Shown: positions 24,353 through 37,480, numbered from the stretch's first letter. The stretch is 64,000 nt of DNA from Viola odorata (GCA_963691705.1 OY829540.1:6586001-6650000); one strand, 5' to 3'. Made by a program: numbers and translations. The notes: generated by a model from the letters alone, not told the origin.

Positions 24353-26683
24353 ATGGAAAATAACAGTGACTTGGAAGATAATGAGGCCAATATACTAATA
24401 GAGGAGGAAAGGGATGACATAGAAGATATTGGAATAGATGGTGTTCCATCTACAAATGAAGAAGGAAACAATGATTGTCCAAATGCAAGTACAAGTACAA
24501 CAACTGCAGCAAGCAAAAAAAGGAAGAAAGGTCTCACCTCAAAGTGGTGGGAGTTTTTTCACTATGTGCCGCCTACTCAAAGTGACCGTCGTAGCTGGTC
24601 GCAATGCAAGAAGTGTGGATCAAAGTACGAGTACAAGTCCTCAAATGGGACTAACAACATGAAAAAGCATCATCGATTTTGTCATCAAATTGGTCAACAC
24701 GAATCAGGTCAGTCTCAAATAGTTGGACCATATGCACAATTGAGTCATCTCGTTAGGCCTGAATTTGATGCTGATGTGTTTAGAGATTTGTTGGCACAAT
24801 GTGTTATCAAGCATGATCTTCCCTTTCAATTTACTGAGTGGGAGGGTGTAAGAACCATTTTTCGTTATCTCCGGGGGCAAGATTTTACTGTTTGCTCTAG
24901 AAATACATGTAGAAGTGATGTTCTTAAAATGTATAAGAGGGAGAAGAGTAAGATTTTTGCCATGTTGCAACTTGCACCGGGTAAGATTAGCTTCACGTCT
25001 GATTGTTGGACTTCTATCACCACAGAAGGTTATATTACTTTGACTGCTCATTTCATTGATAGAGAGTGGAAGATGCATAAGAGACTTTTAAACTTTAGCT
25101 ATATGCCACCTCCTCATAATGGTATATGTTTGTCTCAAAAACTTTTATCATGTTTGACTGCTTGGGGGGTAGACAAAAGAGTTATGGCAATGACTTTGGA
25201 TAATGCTACTTCTAATGACTCTTGTATTGATTTGTTAATTGAAAAGTTGAGGAATAGAGGAGTAGTGTTTTGTAATGAAGATTATGTTCACATTCGATGT
25301 TGTGCACATATAATTAATCTCTATGTTCAAGATGGTTTGAAAGAAAAAGTAGTTGATCCAGCTGTAAAGAAAGTTAGAGAGAGTGTCAAGTATGTGAAAG
25401 GATCTCAAGCTAGGAAGAAAAAATTTTTAGAATGTGTTGCTGATTGTTCACTTGATGGTAAAAGAAGTTTGAGTCAAGATGTTCCAACTAGGTGGAATTC
25501 AACGTATCTCATGCTTGATAGTGCCATTTACTACCGTCGGGCTTTGACAACTTTAGCGTTGGTTGATACAAACTTCACATCTTGTTGTCTATCAAGAATT
25601 GAATGGGATATTGTAGAGAAGGTGTCTAAGTTTTTGGGCGTCTTTTATGATATGACTGTTCTGTTCTCGGGAACTAAATATCCAACTGCAAATCTATACT
25701 TCCCGGCTGTATTTGATGCTTATATGACTTTGACTGAAGCAATGGGTAGTGAGGATGAGTTTATGAGGACCATGGCAGCACCTATGTATTCAAAATTTAG
25801 CAAGTATTGGGGGGATTTTAGCGAGATTTTAGCTTTTGCTGTGATTTTAGATCCCCGATACAAATTTGCTTTTGTTGAGTGGTGCTTTAAAAAGGTTTAT
25901 GGTGAGCATGTTGGACCTTCTAAGGCTATCTCTCTAAAGGAAAAGTTGGTACTACTTTTCATGGAGTATGCTACACAGTCTACAAGTTCATCTCAAGGTG
26001 CATCGACCTCCTCATCAATTGATTTAGCTTCCTCATCCACTTCAATGTCTCAAGCAATGGAAGTCCTTACTAGGCATACTACTACTAGATTAATGGTATG
26101 TTATATGTAAATTTATTTCAAATGTATGCTTTAATTTGGTTTAGTTTTGTATAAATATGTGTTTGATATATTTATTTCTTTTATAGGAATTTGATGCGAT
26201 TGACATGGATGGTATGCCTCAAAAGTCGGAGCTTGAGCAATATTTGGATGATCAAAGGATTGATAGGAGACTTCCGTTAGATATTCTAGAGTTTTGGAAG
26301 TCTAGTCAATTTCGATTTCCTGCAGTTGCTGCAATGGCTCGTGATATTCTTGCCATTCCGATTTCAACCGTAGCTTCTGAGAGTGCATTTAGCATTGGTG
26401 GTAGAGTACTTGATCAATATAGAAGTGCACTTTTACCGGAAATTGTCGAGACTCTAATTTGCACTAGAGATTGGTTGTATGGAAGTGGAACTGAAGGTAA
26501 TATTTTTCTATATTCTCACCTCATTAATATTGAACTAAATATGTTTAAGTTAATCATTCGTTTGCGTATTACTCATTTATATGCTATGTTGTTTGTGCAG
26601 ATGTGAAAAATAAGTCCAATGATCTTTGTTTAAATGTGTTGGAATTAGAGGTCGAAGGTGGTGGAGACATTAGAGAGAATTGA
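24353..26683 (+). CDS. hAT transposase (BED zinc finger, RNase H-like core, dimerisation domain), 711 aa
   Basis: Three exons: 24353-26095, 26187-26496, 26601-26683; introns are GT-AG and phases close. The acidic N-terminus is followed by a BED-type zinc finger (KWWEFFHYVPP...CKKCGSKYEYK...NNMKKHHRFCH, residues about 63-112). The catalytic RNase H-like core contains SFTSDCWTSITTEGYITLTA (first Asp) and MTLDNATSND (second Asp), plus CCAHIINLYVQDGL. The C-terminal hAT dimerisation region has ILEFWKSSQFRFPAVAAMAR and ISTVASESAFSIGGRVLDQY, the latter carrying the conserved Glu of the family. No stop or frameshift was seen, so all parts expected of an active hAT transposase are present. An AG lies directly before the ATG, so a 5' UTR intron may end there. 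Confidence 0.92.
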
Positions 26684-27141
26684 GAGTTCTCTGTGGCTTG
26701 ATTTGGTATCCATTGTCTAACTTTTTTAGAGTTATTTGTGTGGAGCTTTGATGACTAATTATTGAACTACGGTTATAACTTATTGCTGTTTTTGTTATTG
26801 TTGATTAAGACTTATTGATGAGCTTAGATCTTTGTTGTTATTGTTGATTAAGACTTATTGATGAGCTTGGAACTAAGGTATTAATTGTTGATGCTCAAAA
26901 TAGCTGTTACAAAAACTAGCCATTGCTACTGGAATCAATTCATGTTTTGAAAAATTTCCCGGGTCCAATTTTCCCGGGTCTGGACCCGAGACCCGGGTTC
27001 TTACACGGGTCGGGACCGGGACCAATTTCTGGTCCCGTTTTTTCCCGGGACCGGGACTGGTCCCGACCCGAAATTCTCGGGACTGCCGGGTCCGGGACCG
27101 GGTCCGGCCCGCAGTCCCGTTTTGACACCCCTACTCATCTG

Positions 27142-28909
27142 TGCTTCCCCTGCGTTAAAAGATTTATGATTTATATTTACATGTTATTTTTATTAATATT
27201 CCTAATTTTATTCAATATCTTGATTAAATTTATTTAACTTTGGCAATATTCAAGATTGAATCTTACCTGTATAAATTTTATTAATTATTTTACTGACTCG
27301 TTGAATGGTTTGAATTTCAGCTCCATTTGTTAAAAAAAAAAATCCCATATAAACTCTAATGGTGTTTTTGAAATTTGCCATACTACTATCTCGTGGGATA
27401 ATATATTAAAACTCATTTACGTGTAGTCATAAATTGAAAATTATACAATGTACCTGATATTTCAATTAAATGTAAAATTTTCTATTAATTGTAGAATCTA
27501 ATTAGGTGTATTTATATGTAACACCTGAATCACTATATAATTACACGTATAAAATTATTGTCTTAATATATATAGTAGTATTAAATGTTAAAAATCATGA
27601 AAAAAAGAAGAAGAAGAAGAGGAGAACTTGACCTGTGTCAATTTGACAAAACAAAGAGATGGAATACATGTGACAAAGAGCTATGATCTTTGTGTTCTTT
27701 TTTCTTGATCTGTGACAATTGCCAGAGAGCTATGCTTTGCTGCCAGTTTTTAATTCCAATTTCCAAGTTCAACATTTTTTTAATTACTAGTCAGAAGCAA
27801 GAGGCCAAGAGCTAGTGCACGGATTTGAACACACACCAAGTAGCAGGTAAAGTTTGAAGTTTCTAGCCCTATTATTCTAGCATCAAAATAACATGGGCGT
27901 CACGTTCTGTTACCCAATTGTTCTTAGGCAAAATTTTTTTTTTTTTTTTTTGAGAAACAGACAATTTCTCAGGCCTAGCCGCCTAGGAAAGTTATATAAT
28001 ACAAAAAATGTTAAAATAATCCCCGTTAATCCCATGTTTTTTTTTATTGGTGATAAAAGTACTACAAGAAATTGCATAATTTCTAATTATTTTGTGACTC
28101 CACTGGAAAAAAATCTAACATCCTCCACTTCTTGAACAAAAATAAGGAAATAATTGTGAAGTGTGTGGGTTCTCATTTCACCATCACACGACGGTTCCCA
28201 CTGCCATGCGCACACTTATCGTTTATAGTCATTTAATTGATGATTGGGTGTCGCTTACTAAATTACGTATGCCTTTTTGTGTAACAGGTGGGAAGAAGAA
28301 CAGAGAAGCCTTCTAGACTTCTAGTCTTTTCTTTCTTTTCAACACAATTCCTGCAAAAAGAAATATGCAAGTAACAAATATTACTAATAAATTGGACTTA
28401 CACTTGTAATCGGTGAATCTATTTAATAATTTTCAACTAATATTTTCAGTTGAATAGACACCCGATATTAACACCGAGACTCATAATATTTCATATAACT
28501 TGGTTATTTTGTTATTTTCTTTCCCTTACATGTATTGTATTAAAAAATAATAGTAATTATAATAATCGCTTAAATAATTATATATAAAAACAAAGTGACG
28601 ATGATAGTGCAAGGAAAGAATACCACATGTTTGACACGGAGGAAAACAATAGTCATATGTAGCTGGTAAAAAATCAGTAACGAGATTGACGATGCCACTG
28701 CAAAAAACTTCTGCATCAAACCACCTCCAACTCACCCAATACTACTACAGCTAATTACTAAACCCATTTTTTTTCTTGATTTATAACCTATTTCTCCTCC
28801 ATCTCCACTACAGAAAAGCTCATTACTTTTTAGCCAAAAACAGTCTAGAAAACCTGCAAAGAGGAAAGGGAAGAAAGTCAAAAAAACAGAGAACAGAGCA
28901 GACATTGAA
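27142..28909. other. Intergenic; TBL promoter at its right end
   Basis: AT-rich. A long T run near 27930-27950 precedes GAGAAACAGACAATTTCTC, possibly a retroelement tail. TACTACAAGAAATT near 28060 resembles a CACTA-type end without a partner. The last 200 bp, pyrimidine-rich with TTGATTTATAACC near 28775, probably carries the TBL promoter and leader. No other gene seen. Confidence 0.45.
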
Positions 28910-30319
28910 ATGGGCACTGTAATGAGTCCTTTGAAAAACAATAATCCTCATCCTTCCCTCATCAAAAAGCTCCTTCCTTGGACATTTTATGCTTTCATCG
29001 CTGTTCTCCTTTTCCGGTTGTATTTCTATCCTTATTACGACCAAGTCCTCATCTCCTCCCCATCTTCATCTTCCTCTTCCTCTGTTCCTTCACCGTCTAC
29101 TTCAGGTACATTTGTTAATAATTCAAGAAAATTACTAAAGTTTCTTCCTTTTTGAGTTTGTTTGGTGTTTTAAGTTCTGAGCTTTTTTTGGGTTTTGTTG
29201 TTTGCTGCAGAAGCGGTGGAATTCGGTGAGGAAACTCCTTGTGACTACACAAATGGCAAATGGGTTCGCGACAAGAGGGGTCCTTTGTACAATGGAACAA
29301 CCTGCGGCACAATCAAGGAAGGCCAGAATTGCATCAGCCATGGCAGGCCGGACATGGGTTTTCTTTACTGGAGATGGAAACCGAAGCAATGCAAGCTTCC
29401 AAGGTTTGAACCCATTACTTTTCTTGAGCTTTTAAGGAACAAGCATGTAGCTTTTGTGGGTGATTCCATGGCTAGGAACCAATTAGAGTCTCTTCTTTGC
29501 ATGCTGTCTACCATCTCTGCCCCTACCCTAGTTTATAGAGATGGTGAAGACAACAAATTCCGTAGGTGGCGTTTTGATTCTCACAACACCAACATTTCAA
29601 TCTACTGGTCACCATTTCTTGTGAAAGGTGTGGAGAAATCGAATTCGGGTCCAAATCATAACGAATTGTATTTGGATCGTGTCGATGAGAGGTGGGCAGC
29701 TGATTTGAACGGAATTGACATGATTGTGATGTCAATTGGGCATTGGTTTCTTCATCCAGCAGTGTATTATGAGGGTGATAATGTACTAGGTTGCCATTAC
29801 TGCCCTGGTCTTAATTACCCCGAAATTGGATACTATGATGTTTTAAGAAAGGCTTTAAGTACATCACTTAATGCTGTAACTGATAGGAGAGGGCCCGATG
29901 GAAATGAGATTGGTGTAGTTGTGACCACCTTTTCACCCTCCCATTTTGAAGGTGAATGGGATAAGTTTGGTGCTTGCTCAAAAACTAAGCCTTCTAAGGA
30001 GGGTGAGAAATCACTTGAAGGAATGGATGCAGAAATGAGGCGAATCGAGATCGAAGAAGTTGAAGCTGCAAAGGCGAAAGCTGTGCAATTTAGCAAGCTG
30101 AGATTAGATGCATTGGATGTGACCAAGTTATCTTTAATGAGACCAGACGGTCATCCTGGACCGTATATGTATCCATTTCCATTCGCTAATGGCGTAACCG
30201 AACGCGTGCAGAACGATTGTGTGCATTGGTGCTTACCGGGCCCCATTGATACTTGGAATGAGATATTACTTGAGGTGATGAAGAGATGGGATCATCAATC
30301 AAGAGGGGCAGCAGAATGA
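28910..30319 (+). CDS. TBL26-like: Trichome birefringence-like polysaccharide O-acetyltransferase (TBL25/26-like), complete
   Basis: Two exons: 28910-29105 and 29211-30319, GT-AG, 434 aa. A short cytosolic N-terminus and one membrane segment (LPWTFYAFIAVLLFRLYFY, about residues 22-40) give a type II Golgi protein, followed by a Ser/Pro-rich stem. The TBL domain starts CDYTNGKWVRDKRGPLYNGT. The DUF231/esterase parts carry the GDS motif (AFVGDSMARNQ) and the C-terminal DxxH motif (NDCVHWCLPGPIDTW), which supply the Ser and Asp-His of the catalytic triad. TBL proteins acetylate cell-wall polymers such as xylan, mannan or xyloglucan. The body (SHGRPDMGFLYWRWKPKQC, LSIGHWFLHPAVYYEG-type region) resembles TBL25/26, but substrate cannot be told from sequence. 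No lesions. Confidence 0.93.
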
Positions 30320-31857
30320 ATTCATGGGACTATTTTGTATAAACAGATCCTGTCATATGCTTTGTTCGATTTGGGTGGTGTTGATTACTCTTTGAGAAGA
30401 AACAAAAGCAATGGAGACAAATAGAGATGATGATGGGTTGAATGGAGACAGGAAGGAAGAGGATGATCTTTTGGAGTGTACATTTTTATCTGCATATAAA
30501 AAGAGGTACTGGTTTCAGTGTATGCACAGATCACATCAACAGAATTTGTCCATCTTACAATTTGTTACCTAAGGAATTTGGTTGGGAAAGTGCCAATCTT
30601 GATTCATGCTTCAACTTAATCCCTCATTCAAATTTTGTAATTCTACCGTTCCATTTGATTTAATGTGTTTCTTTTCTTCTAAAGAAGTCTTAAAAAATTA
30701 TTGTGTTTTTTTTTGGTAGGCCCTCGTTTTTTCCCAGAAAAAATTAGGTTAATGTTGGGTGAGTTGAGGGCCAAGTCAAGCTGCAAATGTAGCAGCAACG
30801 ACTTCTTTAAAACGTGGAGAAAGACTCTCACCCATGTCCATTGTGAGGTGGCTGACTTCCATAGTTAGCGGCCCCTCCCGGATTATACTTTTGGCTCTTA
30901 AATGATATTCCTTACATTATTATTTTACAGATGATTGATTTTGAAAAAAAATCATTTTTAAAAATTACATATTTAAGATAACAGTTGGAAAATTTGAATA
31001 ATAATCCATAATATATATTTGTTTTATTAGTTAATATGAGAAGAAATTACGTAGTAATTAGAAGACAACTTTTAGTTTTTTATTAGAGTTTTGTTGGTAC
31101 GTGTATTTTCGATTAATTTGACATTTATAAAATAAACGAGAAAACTATACCCAGTGTACCAAATTTCAAAATCAAAGTTTCAATTAGTAGTATAGTATAA
31201 ATGTACCTTATCGGTTGTCAATGTCATGAATTTAAATTCGAATCTTTATTCTTACTCAATGACTATGAAGCCAAGATTACTTTTTGGTGATTTTGGCAAA
31301 TCACCAAATTCAGCAGCAACTCAATTAGTGAACAACAAGTACACTGTACAGAAAAATAGACGCTGTTCTTGGAAAATATGGGCGGCCATCATGTACACCA
31401 AATTGCCACCTTATAGAGGGAGTGGTTGAGCCATCTACAATTACATTGCCACCTCTCAATTTTAATGTTTTTATTTTAATATATACAGTATATATTTTGC
31501 CACGTCAGCTACATGGGTGGAAACTTTAGGCCCCTACAGAATTTCTTGATTTTGATTTTTTTTTTTTTAAATTTTATAAAAAAAGAGTCTTGATTTTGGA
31601 TTGGAAAGATTGAGTGGTGGTGGCTCAACCCATTGAAAAGCCCACAAAAAATGAAACAGGGCCCATTTATCAACTAACTCATACTAACAAGAATCAACCA
31701 ATCATCTCTTGCAGTTCGTTTATCACTTTCCTTTCCTCTGGTCATCCTATTCCTGATAGAGCAAAAAAAAACAAAACAAAATCCAAAAAAGTTCAGGAAA
31801 AAAAAAAAAACAAAAACAGGAAACAGCAACAGGAAGAAACTATACCCCTCCTAAATA
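30320..31857. other. Intergenic between TBL and GNAT genes
   Basis: TBL 3' UTR to about 30700, then AT-rich sequence with no recognisable gene. Purine- and A-rich leader sequence precedes the GNAT start at 31858. Confidence 0.5.
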
Positions 31858-33390
31858 ATGGCTGCAGCAGCGCTATCTATCTCCGTAACTTTTTCTTCAG
31901 ATCCTACACAACCCTATCAAAGACTACCCTTCTTGCTCTCCCCTACTTATCAGAAACACCCATTTCTCTCCTTCCACAGACCTCACCGTTTCATCATCAA
32001 ATCATCATCCTCACACTCTTCTTCTTCTTCCTCTTCTCCTGTTTCTTCTTCAACTGCAACAGCAGAAGAAATTCCTGTTTCTAGCAGTACTTCTACATAC
32101 GAATACCTTGAGGAATCATTTAAAACAGGGCGGTTCTTAAGCAATGAAGAGCTAGAGAAGCTGAAAACACTTCAAGATTTTAGCTTTATTCAACAATTGG
32201 GAAATGGGTCGTTGTTGATTCGAGTGATGAGATCGGAGGAGATGGACTTGACTGTGAACTTGCTGGCTGAGTCATTTGGCGAGTCCATGTTGTTGCCAAA
32301 AGGCTATGAGTCGTTGCTGGGATACTTGGTGAAGCAGTATTTGATGGAGAGGAGAGAAGTGTTGCCATATGCTGTTACACTTGTCGGGTTTTATAGATGG
32401 AAAGGAGGAGGTGGTGATGGGGAGGGAGAAGAGTTGAGAGAAGAGAAGGAGAATGAGGTATTGGCAGGGACTGTGGAGGTTTGTTTTGATAGGAGGGGTG
32501 CTAATGCTTCTCCACCTACTCCTACTCCACCCAAGAATTCTCCTTATATCTGTAACATGACTGTTAAGAAGCAACTTCGTAGGTATGTTTTTGCCATGGT
32601 TTTTGTTTGGTTTTGATTCCTGGAATTAGGTCTTGCTTGGAGAAATTCGTGATTTTCCCTGTATTTCTGTGATAGGAGATTTCAGCTTAAGTGTTTTGTG
32701 CCCATTTAGTGATTGCCTGGTTCATGAGGATTGATTTTTTGTTTGCTCATTGAACTTATGAATTGTTATTTTTGTTTATGAATGTATAATTCTCTCTGCT
32801 AATCTTACAACCCTGAAAGCATGGCATAAGGCCGAGTTCTGCATGTACTGATTATGGATTTTTCAAGTTAGAGAATTAGAGTAGGGGAACTTTATTATTC
32901 TAATATGGCAACCTTTTTTAATAGCATTGCTTGATAATGGCGACACCATACATGGATTATGCCATTTCCATCAATGTTTTGAAATTATTTAATTGTATGC
33001 TTCTAACGCTATGATTTCTGAATGATGCCCCAGGCCACCATACCAGTGGCACTTCTGTGCAATATGTTGAACTTGACTGGATTACCTGGAACTTACAGGA
33101 TGGGCATTGGTTGGAATCTTCTGAAGGCAAGTGAGGAATTAGTTTCCCGGATGAGTAGCACTAGAGAGGTGTATTTGCACTGCAGAATGATTGATTCAGC
33201 CCCATTCAACATGTATACAAAAGCAGGCTATAAGATTGTTGGGACAGATAGTCTATGGATCTTGTTGATGTTGCAGAGACGGAAACATCTAATGTGCAAG
33301 AAACTTCCCACCTTAAACTGTCCCCCGGAACACCACATTTCAGGCTCTGATACTGAAAGTGCTTCCCAATTGGATACAGAGAAGTCATGA
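31858..33390 (+). CDS. Plastid-type GCN5-related N-acetyltransferase (GNAT)
   Basis: Exons 31858-32582 and 33099-33390, GT-AG, 338 aa. The Ser/Thr-rich N-terminus (MAAAALSISVTFSSDPTQP, then a run of Ser) looks like a chloroplast transit peptide. The GNAT fold follows: FSFIQQLGNGSLLIRVMRSE, the strand ending SPYICNMTVKKQLRR, and the acetyl-CoA pyrophosphate loop as RRMGIG (R-x-x-G-x-G), then YLHCRMIDSAPFNMYTKAGY as the usual motif B region. Plant plastid GNATs acetylate protein N-termini and lysines and some make N-acetylserotonin; which applies here is unknown. Closest in my memory is the Arabidopsis At1g24040-type protein. The C-terminus (after LMCKKLP) is longer than I would expect, about 30 residues, so another 3' splice form is possible. 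Confidence 0.88.
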
Positions 33391-34330
33391 CATGTTTCTA
33401 TGGTACTTCTTCCATCCTTCCTTACTTCTTTTGTATAAATCTCTCTTCAAAATCTTGGTCAACGTTACTTTTTTGTGTACAAGTTATATTATTGATCTTC
33501 CCTGCTATATTTTTTCTTTTCCTTTTTGGCAGATTCGAATTCTGGTTCAGGTCCTTCAGGATGATGTAGTCTGGACAGGTTGCTCTGATGAGCATCCAAC
33601 CAGATTCTTCAGGCTAAAAAAAGTTGACGAGCCACTTCTACATGCTTGTAATTTATCATGTTATGGTGGAAACTGTTGTTTTAAAGGTAATTTGCATCTA
33701 ACCATCTCCATTTCTTTTAGTTATTCTCATAGCTGAATACATGTATAGGTGTATCTTGATATATTCTTTGTGTAACCTGTGCCAGGAAGGTAATAAAAAG
33801 GGAAACAAATCTCGCTTATCAAAGTAAAAAAAAGGTTTAAAAGAAAGAAAGAATCTCTAAAAGTGATGATGAAAGCTCAATAAGAGAAAATGCATGAAAA
33901 TGTAGCTTTGACTTAGGAGAGCTACATATTCTCTCTCCCTCTCTATAGATATAAAGTGAAAATATTCTAAGCCGATAATTTGATGCTTGATAGAACCACA
34001 CATAGGAGGAAATGTTTCTTTCTGAGTGTACATCCATTTTGGTTAGTGATTTTTTTTCCTTTTATTTTTTTCTTATTCAAGTTCTTCAATAGATGCACAT
34101 CGTCGCATACCTCAATTTTCTTTTTGCAACTGATGAGTTGCTAGACTTCTTTATACTTCATGGGTCCTTATCTTCATATTCACTTGTGCTGTTAAATCAC
34201 TTTTCCTAACCTATGAGTCTTGATGACCAGGTGATTCAAGTGAAGGGAAAACAAAGGCTTTTTATTGAGAGAAAAAACAATTTCAATCTGCTAATAAATA
34301 ATTGTTTTTATTAGACCTTTATGAGTGTGG
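33391..34330. other. Convergent intergenic region (GNAT and kinase 3' ends)
   Basis: GNAT runs in from the left and the kinase from the right, so both 3' UTRs fall here. An open stretch near 33520-33740 could be an alternative GNAT 3' exon, but I see no conserved motif in it. Confidence 0.5.
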
Positions 34331-36977
34331 TCATTTGCTCAAGGCTTTAGAATTTGTATAGATAATCATTTGGAGTTCTTTCACACATTCTGCCATGGAG
34401 GGTCTCTCGCTGCTCTCAATACGGACACAGCGTGATGCTAGGTTTGCAAACATGGCTATGGACTCCATTGTGTATGAATTCCGGTTCATCTCTGGATCAA
34501 TCACTTTTCGTAACTTCTTCCGCTCATTAAGTATATTCCTAACCTGAATGGGAAAGTAGCATTAGCTTACCCTATATACTATTTACTTTTGACCCCTTAA
34601 TTTCCTTTGAACCTGGAACTCTAGTAGGATGGAGAGAAATTTTGTATACCTGTAAGACTAGGTTTTGATCAGTTGGCCCCTGGCTTAACTCCAATGCTCT
34701 ACGTCCAGTCAAAAGTTCAAGAAGAACCACTCCAAATGCGTACACATCACTTTGTAAAGTAAGTTTGCCTGTCTGTTGCAGAAGGTAGACAAACACCAAT
34801 TTTAATCACACTTTGTAAGAAAGTTAAGTACAGGAAAAATGACCATCCAGAAATAAAGATTCTTTACTTGATCATTGGCTTACAAATTACAGGCTTAAGG
34901 GATCAAGGTTTAACTAAAGTGAGTCATGCTGATGCAAGAAGAGAGATGATTTTGCACTTTCATTAACTCAATAGTTCTTTTATTTGTCAAGTCAAAGTGA
35001 TTGATAAATCGTAATGAAGGATCGTGTTTTCTTATTTTTCTTGGATCATAAATTAAAATGGTCTATTTGTTATTTCATAAACAAGAGAGTCTGCATAACT
35101 GACTGAACCAGTTGTAATATGGCAATGATCTTATGCTCAACTTTCATGTTTCTGGTTGAAGTCCACATTGATTGCATTTAACTGTGCAGTGGCTTGGAGT
35201 CTACTTAACTAATAATTTTTTGTCGTTTCAGATAAAGCTGATAAGTTCATTTTGGCATAGATTTTACTTGCAACCTTTGCAAAGTACTTTCAAAGTGAGT
35301 TCAAGTAGCTAATATCAAAAGAATTGTGGTAACATAACTATTTGTGACTGTGACTTAGGCATTAAATACTATTGTTTGTTTCTTTTTGTTCTAATGACTG
35401 AGGAACTTCTAACTTAGTTGTGCTGGAGGATTTGTAAATATTAAGTGGTGGAACATGGCATCATAACTCAGACTTAAATGGATGGAATTAGTAGGTTCCT
35501 TAAGTCCCAATTGAATACTGCCTGCATTTTTAACTGTCTAACCATCACTATTGCTTATGTACATGTATGTTATCAAAGCTAAGACTGTTGCATCTTTTTT
35601 AAACCTAGAGAGCCTTAAGTTCTTGTCGGAAAAAGAAGTGTACCTTAAGTCGAGTTTATTGATCTCCTATAAACATATGAGCTAGGAGAATGTGGGAAAT
35701 TCATGATTATAAAGCATTTGATATAGTCAACAAAGTAAAATAAGCGAAGCATACCGATGTATACTCCGGATCGAAATAGCCAAATGTGCCCAAAACTTTA
35801 GCTGTCATATATGTCTCCTGGCCCTCTGGCATCATCTTGGCAAGCCCAAAGTCAGATATCTATGAAACATAGACATTAGTTTAGCTACATGTTTGTGCAC
35901 TACAATAAAATAGCTACTATTTCTTGGTGGTACCTTTGAAACCTTTCCCCATTTATAAAAACTTCAATTTATTTACCTTTGCTTCAAAATTGGCATTTAG
36001 GAGCACATTGGTGGATTTAAAATCTCTATGAACAATTGGTATGCCAACAGCTGAACTTGAATGCAGGTAAGTCAGTCCTCTTGCTGCTCCTATTGCCACT
36101 TTGAGCCTTAAGGGCCAATCCATTTTTGTTTCTCCGATTCCTAGAGTATAGTTGCAGATTAGTATATGTGCAATACAATTGACTTTAGCATGAGCTTAGG
36201 ATTTTGAGTGATAACCAACCATTTAAGTGATCTTGAAGATTCCCCTTTTGCAGATATTCATACACTAGGAACCTCTGCTTCCCATCAGCACAATATCCTA
36301 TCAAGGAAACTAGATTTGGATGGTGGAGTCTGCTCAGGATATCAACTTCTACGCGAAATTCTCGTTCCCCTTCAGCTGCTTTAAATGGCGGCAACTCCAT
36401 TTTCTTGATCGCTACTACCTTAAGACAGCAGAGGATTGTGCTTGTAGGGTTTTGCTTTTGGAGTAAAATTGTATTGAAGTTATACATATGTTCTAGACAC
36501 CAAACAACTTTGCATAATTTGGACGTGTTTTGTTTGCTTCTGTTATTACTATTGTTTGTTATGTTTTTTGTTCTGTTGATGGATATTTGTCAGAACATAC
36601 CTCTCCTGAACGCAGGGTCCCCTTGTAAACTCGACCAAAGCCTCCTTTTCCAAGAAAATTTTCGTCGCTGAAGGAGCAGGTTGCCTCTTCCATTTCCTTG
36701 AGTGTATAAACAGAGGATCCATGCAGTCGCTTTGTGGCATGCGGTGTTTGATCTTCAAGTTGCCAGAACTCCACAGGCTTGTAAATCCCTACATACAGGT
36801 TGGTATATTCATTCAAACTACAGATGAGCAAAGTTTGTTGGATGAATTTGGTCTTGGAAAAACGACTTTCGGTATAACAATTGAAGAATACAGGAAGATA
36901 TGCATACAGGGGTCTGTCTGATCTTGTGACTTGCTTCTCCGTCTCTTGTTCCACGCGGAGACCAATCCAAACGGCAT
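34331..36977 (-). CDS. Receptor-like cytoplasmic protein kinase (At1g24030-like), complete, 7 exons
   Basis: Exons on the minus strand: 36977-36908, 36788-36601, 36418-36220, 36140-35977, 35859-35755, 34772-34650, 34543-34331; all GT-AG with closing phases, 353 aa. The protein starts [17 protein letters not shown], a basic tail, with no transmembrane or extracellular part. Kinase motifs in order: glycine loop GKGGFGRV, catalytic Lys in [13 protein letters not shown] (RD kinase), DFGLAK, activation segment end [12 protein letters not shown], and [20 protein letters not shown]. It ends [13 protein letters not shown]. It is probably an active Ser/Thr kinase of the RLCK/PBL-like group acting near the plasma membrane; its pathway is unknown. 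An open frame beginning MEQETEKQ across intron 1 is not the coding start. Intron 5 is about 1 kb. Confidence 0.93.
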
Positions 36978-37480
36978 AATTGTCTCTTCCTTGAACAGAT
37001 TTTGATTGTGTTTAAACTCTGGAATGGAGTGAATAATGAGGAGCAGAAATCATCCTAATCTGAAATGGACCGGGATTTCTACCATGTCAATAGAAATTAG
37101 AGTAGAAGTAGATGGATGGTAGGAGAATCCTCTAATGAGTACGTATGGAGCAAGTGAAGGAAGATTAGGAGAGTACTCAACTATAACATCTCTCCAACAA
37201 CCAGGATTATTTAGGTGAGGGAGAGAGAGAGAATGAAAGATGTGCTTCAAGAAAAAGGAAAAGTGAAAGGGAAGATAAAAGTTGGTATTGCTTGCTAACC
37301 TCTTGGTGATGTACAACAGTTGATGTCATGTGGATGTGGGTTTGTGTATAGTCTGATAAGGAAGTACAAGCTACGACCTCTCTTTTAGGTTTTTTTTTTT
37401 GACAAATAAAAATGCAGATAAAGAGAGTCGAACTCGAGCTATTGCGCCAAAATCAATGATTTCTGTTTTCTAGTTTTTTG
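36978..37480. other. Kinase promoter side of the split intergenic region
   Basis: AT-rich, with no gene. It is the kinase upstream region up to the L1 insertion point. GAGTCGAACTCGAGC near 37425 is a B-box-like phrase without a tRNA fold. Confidence 0.5.

Larger units (their letters stand above)
23116..27133 (+). mobile_element. hAT transposon, 4.0 kb, apparently complete and potentially autonomous
   Basis: The ends are inverted repeats: TAGGGGTGTCAAT on the left, and TAGGGGTGTCAAAA on the right when reverse-complemented. The flanks CTCATCGG (23108-23115) and CTCATCTG (27134-27141) form an 8-bp target duplication with one mismatch. About 180 bp at each end is packed with GGGTC/GGGAC motifs (CGGGTCTGGACCCG and similar), the usual subterminal transposase-binding layout for hAT elements. 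A single transposase gene on the plus strand occupies 24353-26683. The 5' non-coding part holds a GC-rich tandem repeat (23440-23597). Termini of TAGGGGTGTCAA type with an 8-bp TSD place it in the Ac/hobo/Tam3 superfamily. Confidence 0.95.

Noticed and set aside
33520..33740. Separate gene or extra GNAT domain downstream of GNAT
   Set aside because: No motif recognised; it is most likely 3' UTR or an alternative terminal exon.
36559..36954. Open frame beginning MEQETEKQ as the kinase N-terminus
   Set aside because: Its first half is intron 1. Splicing from 36908 to 36788 gives the family-type start [11 protein letters not shown] and in-frame WIYKPVEFW.
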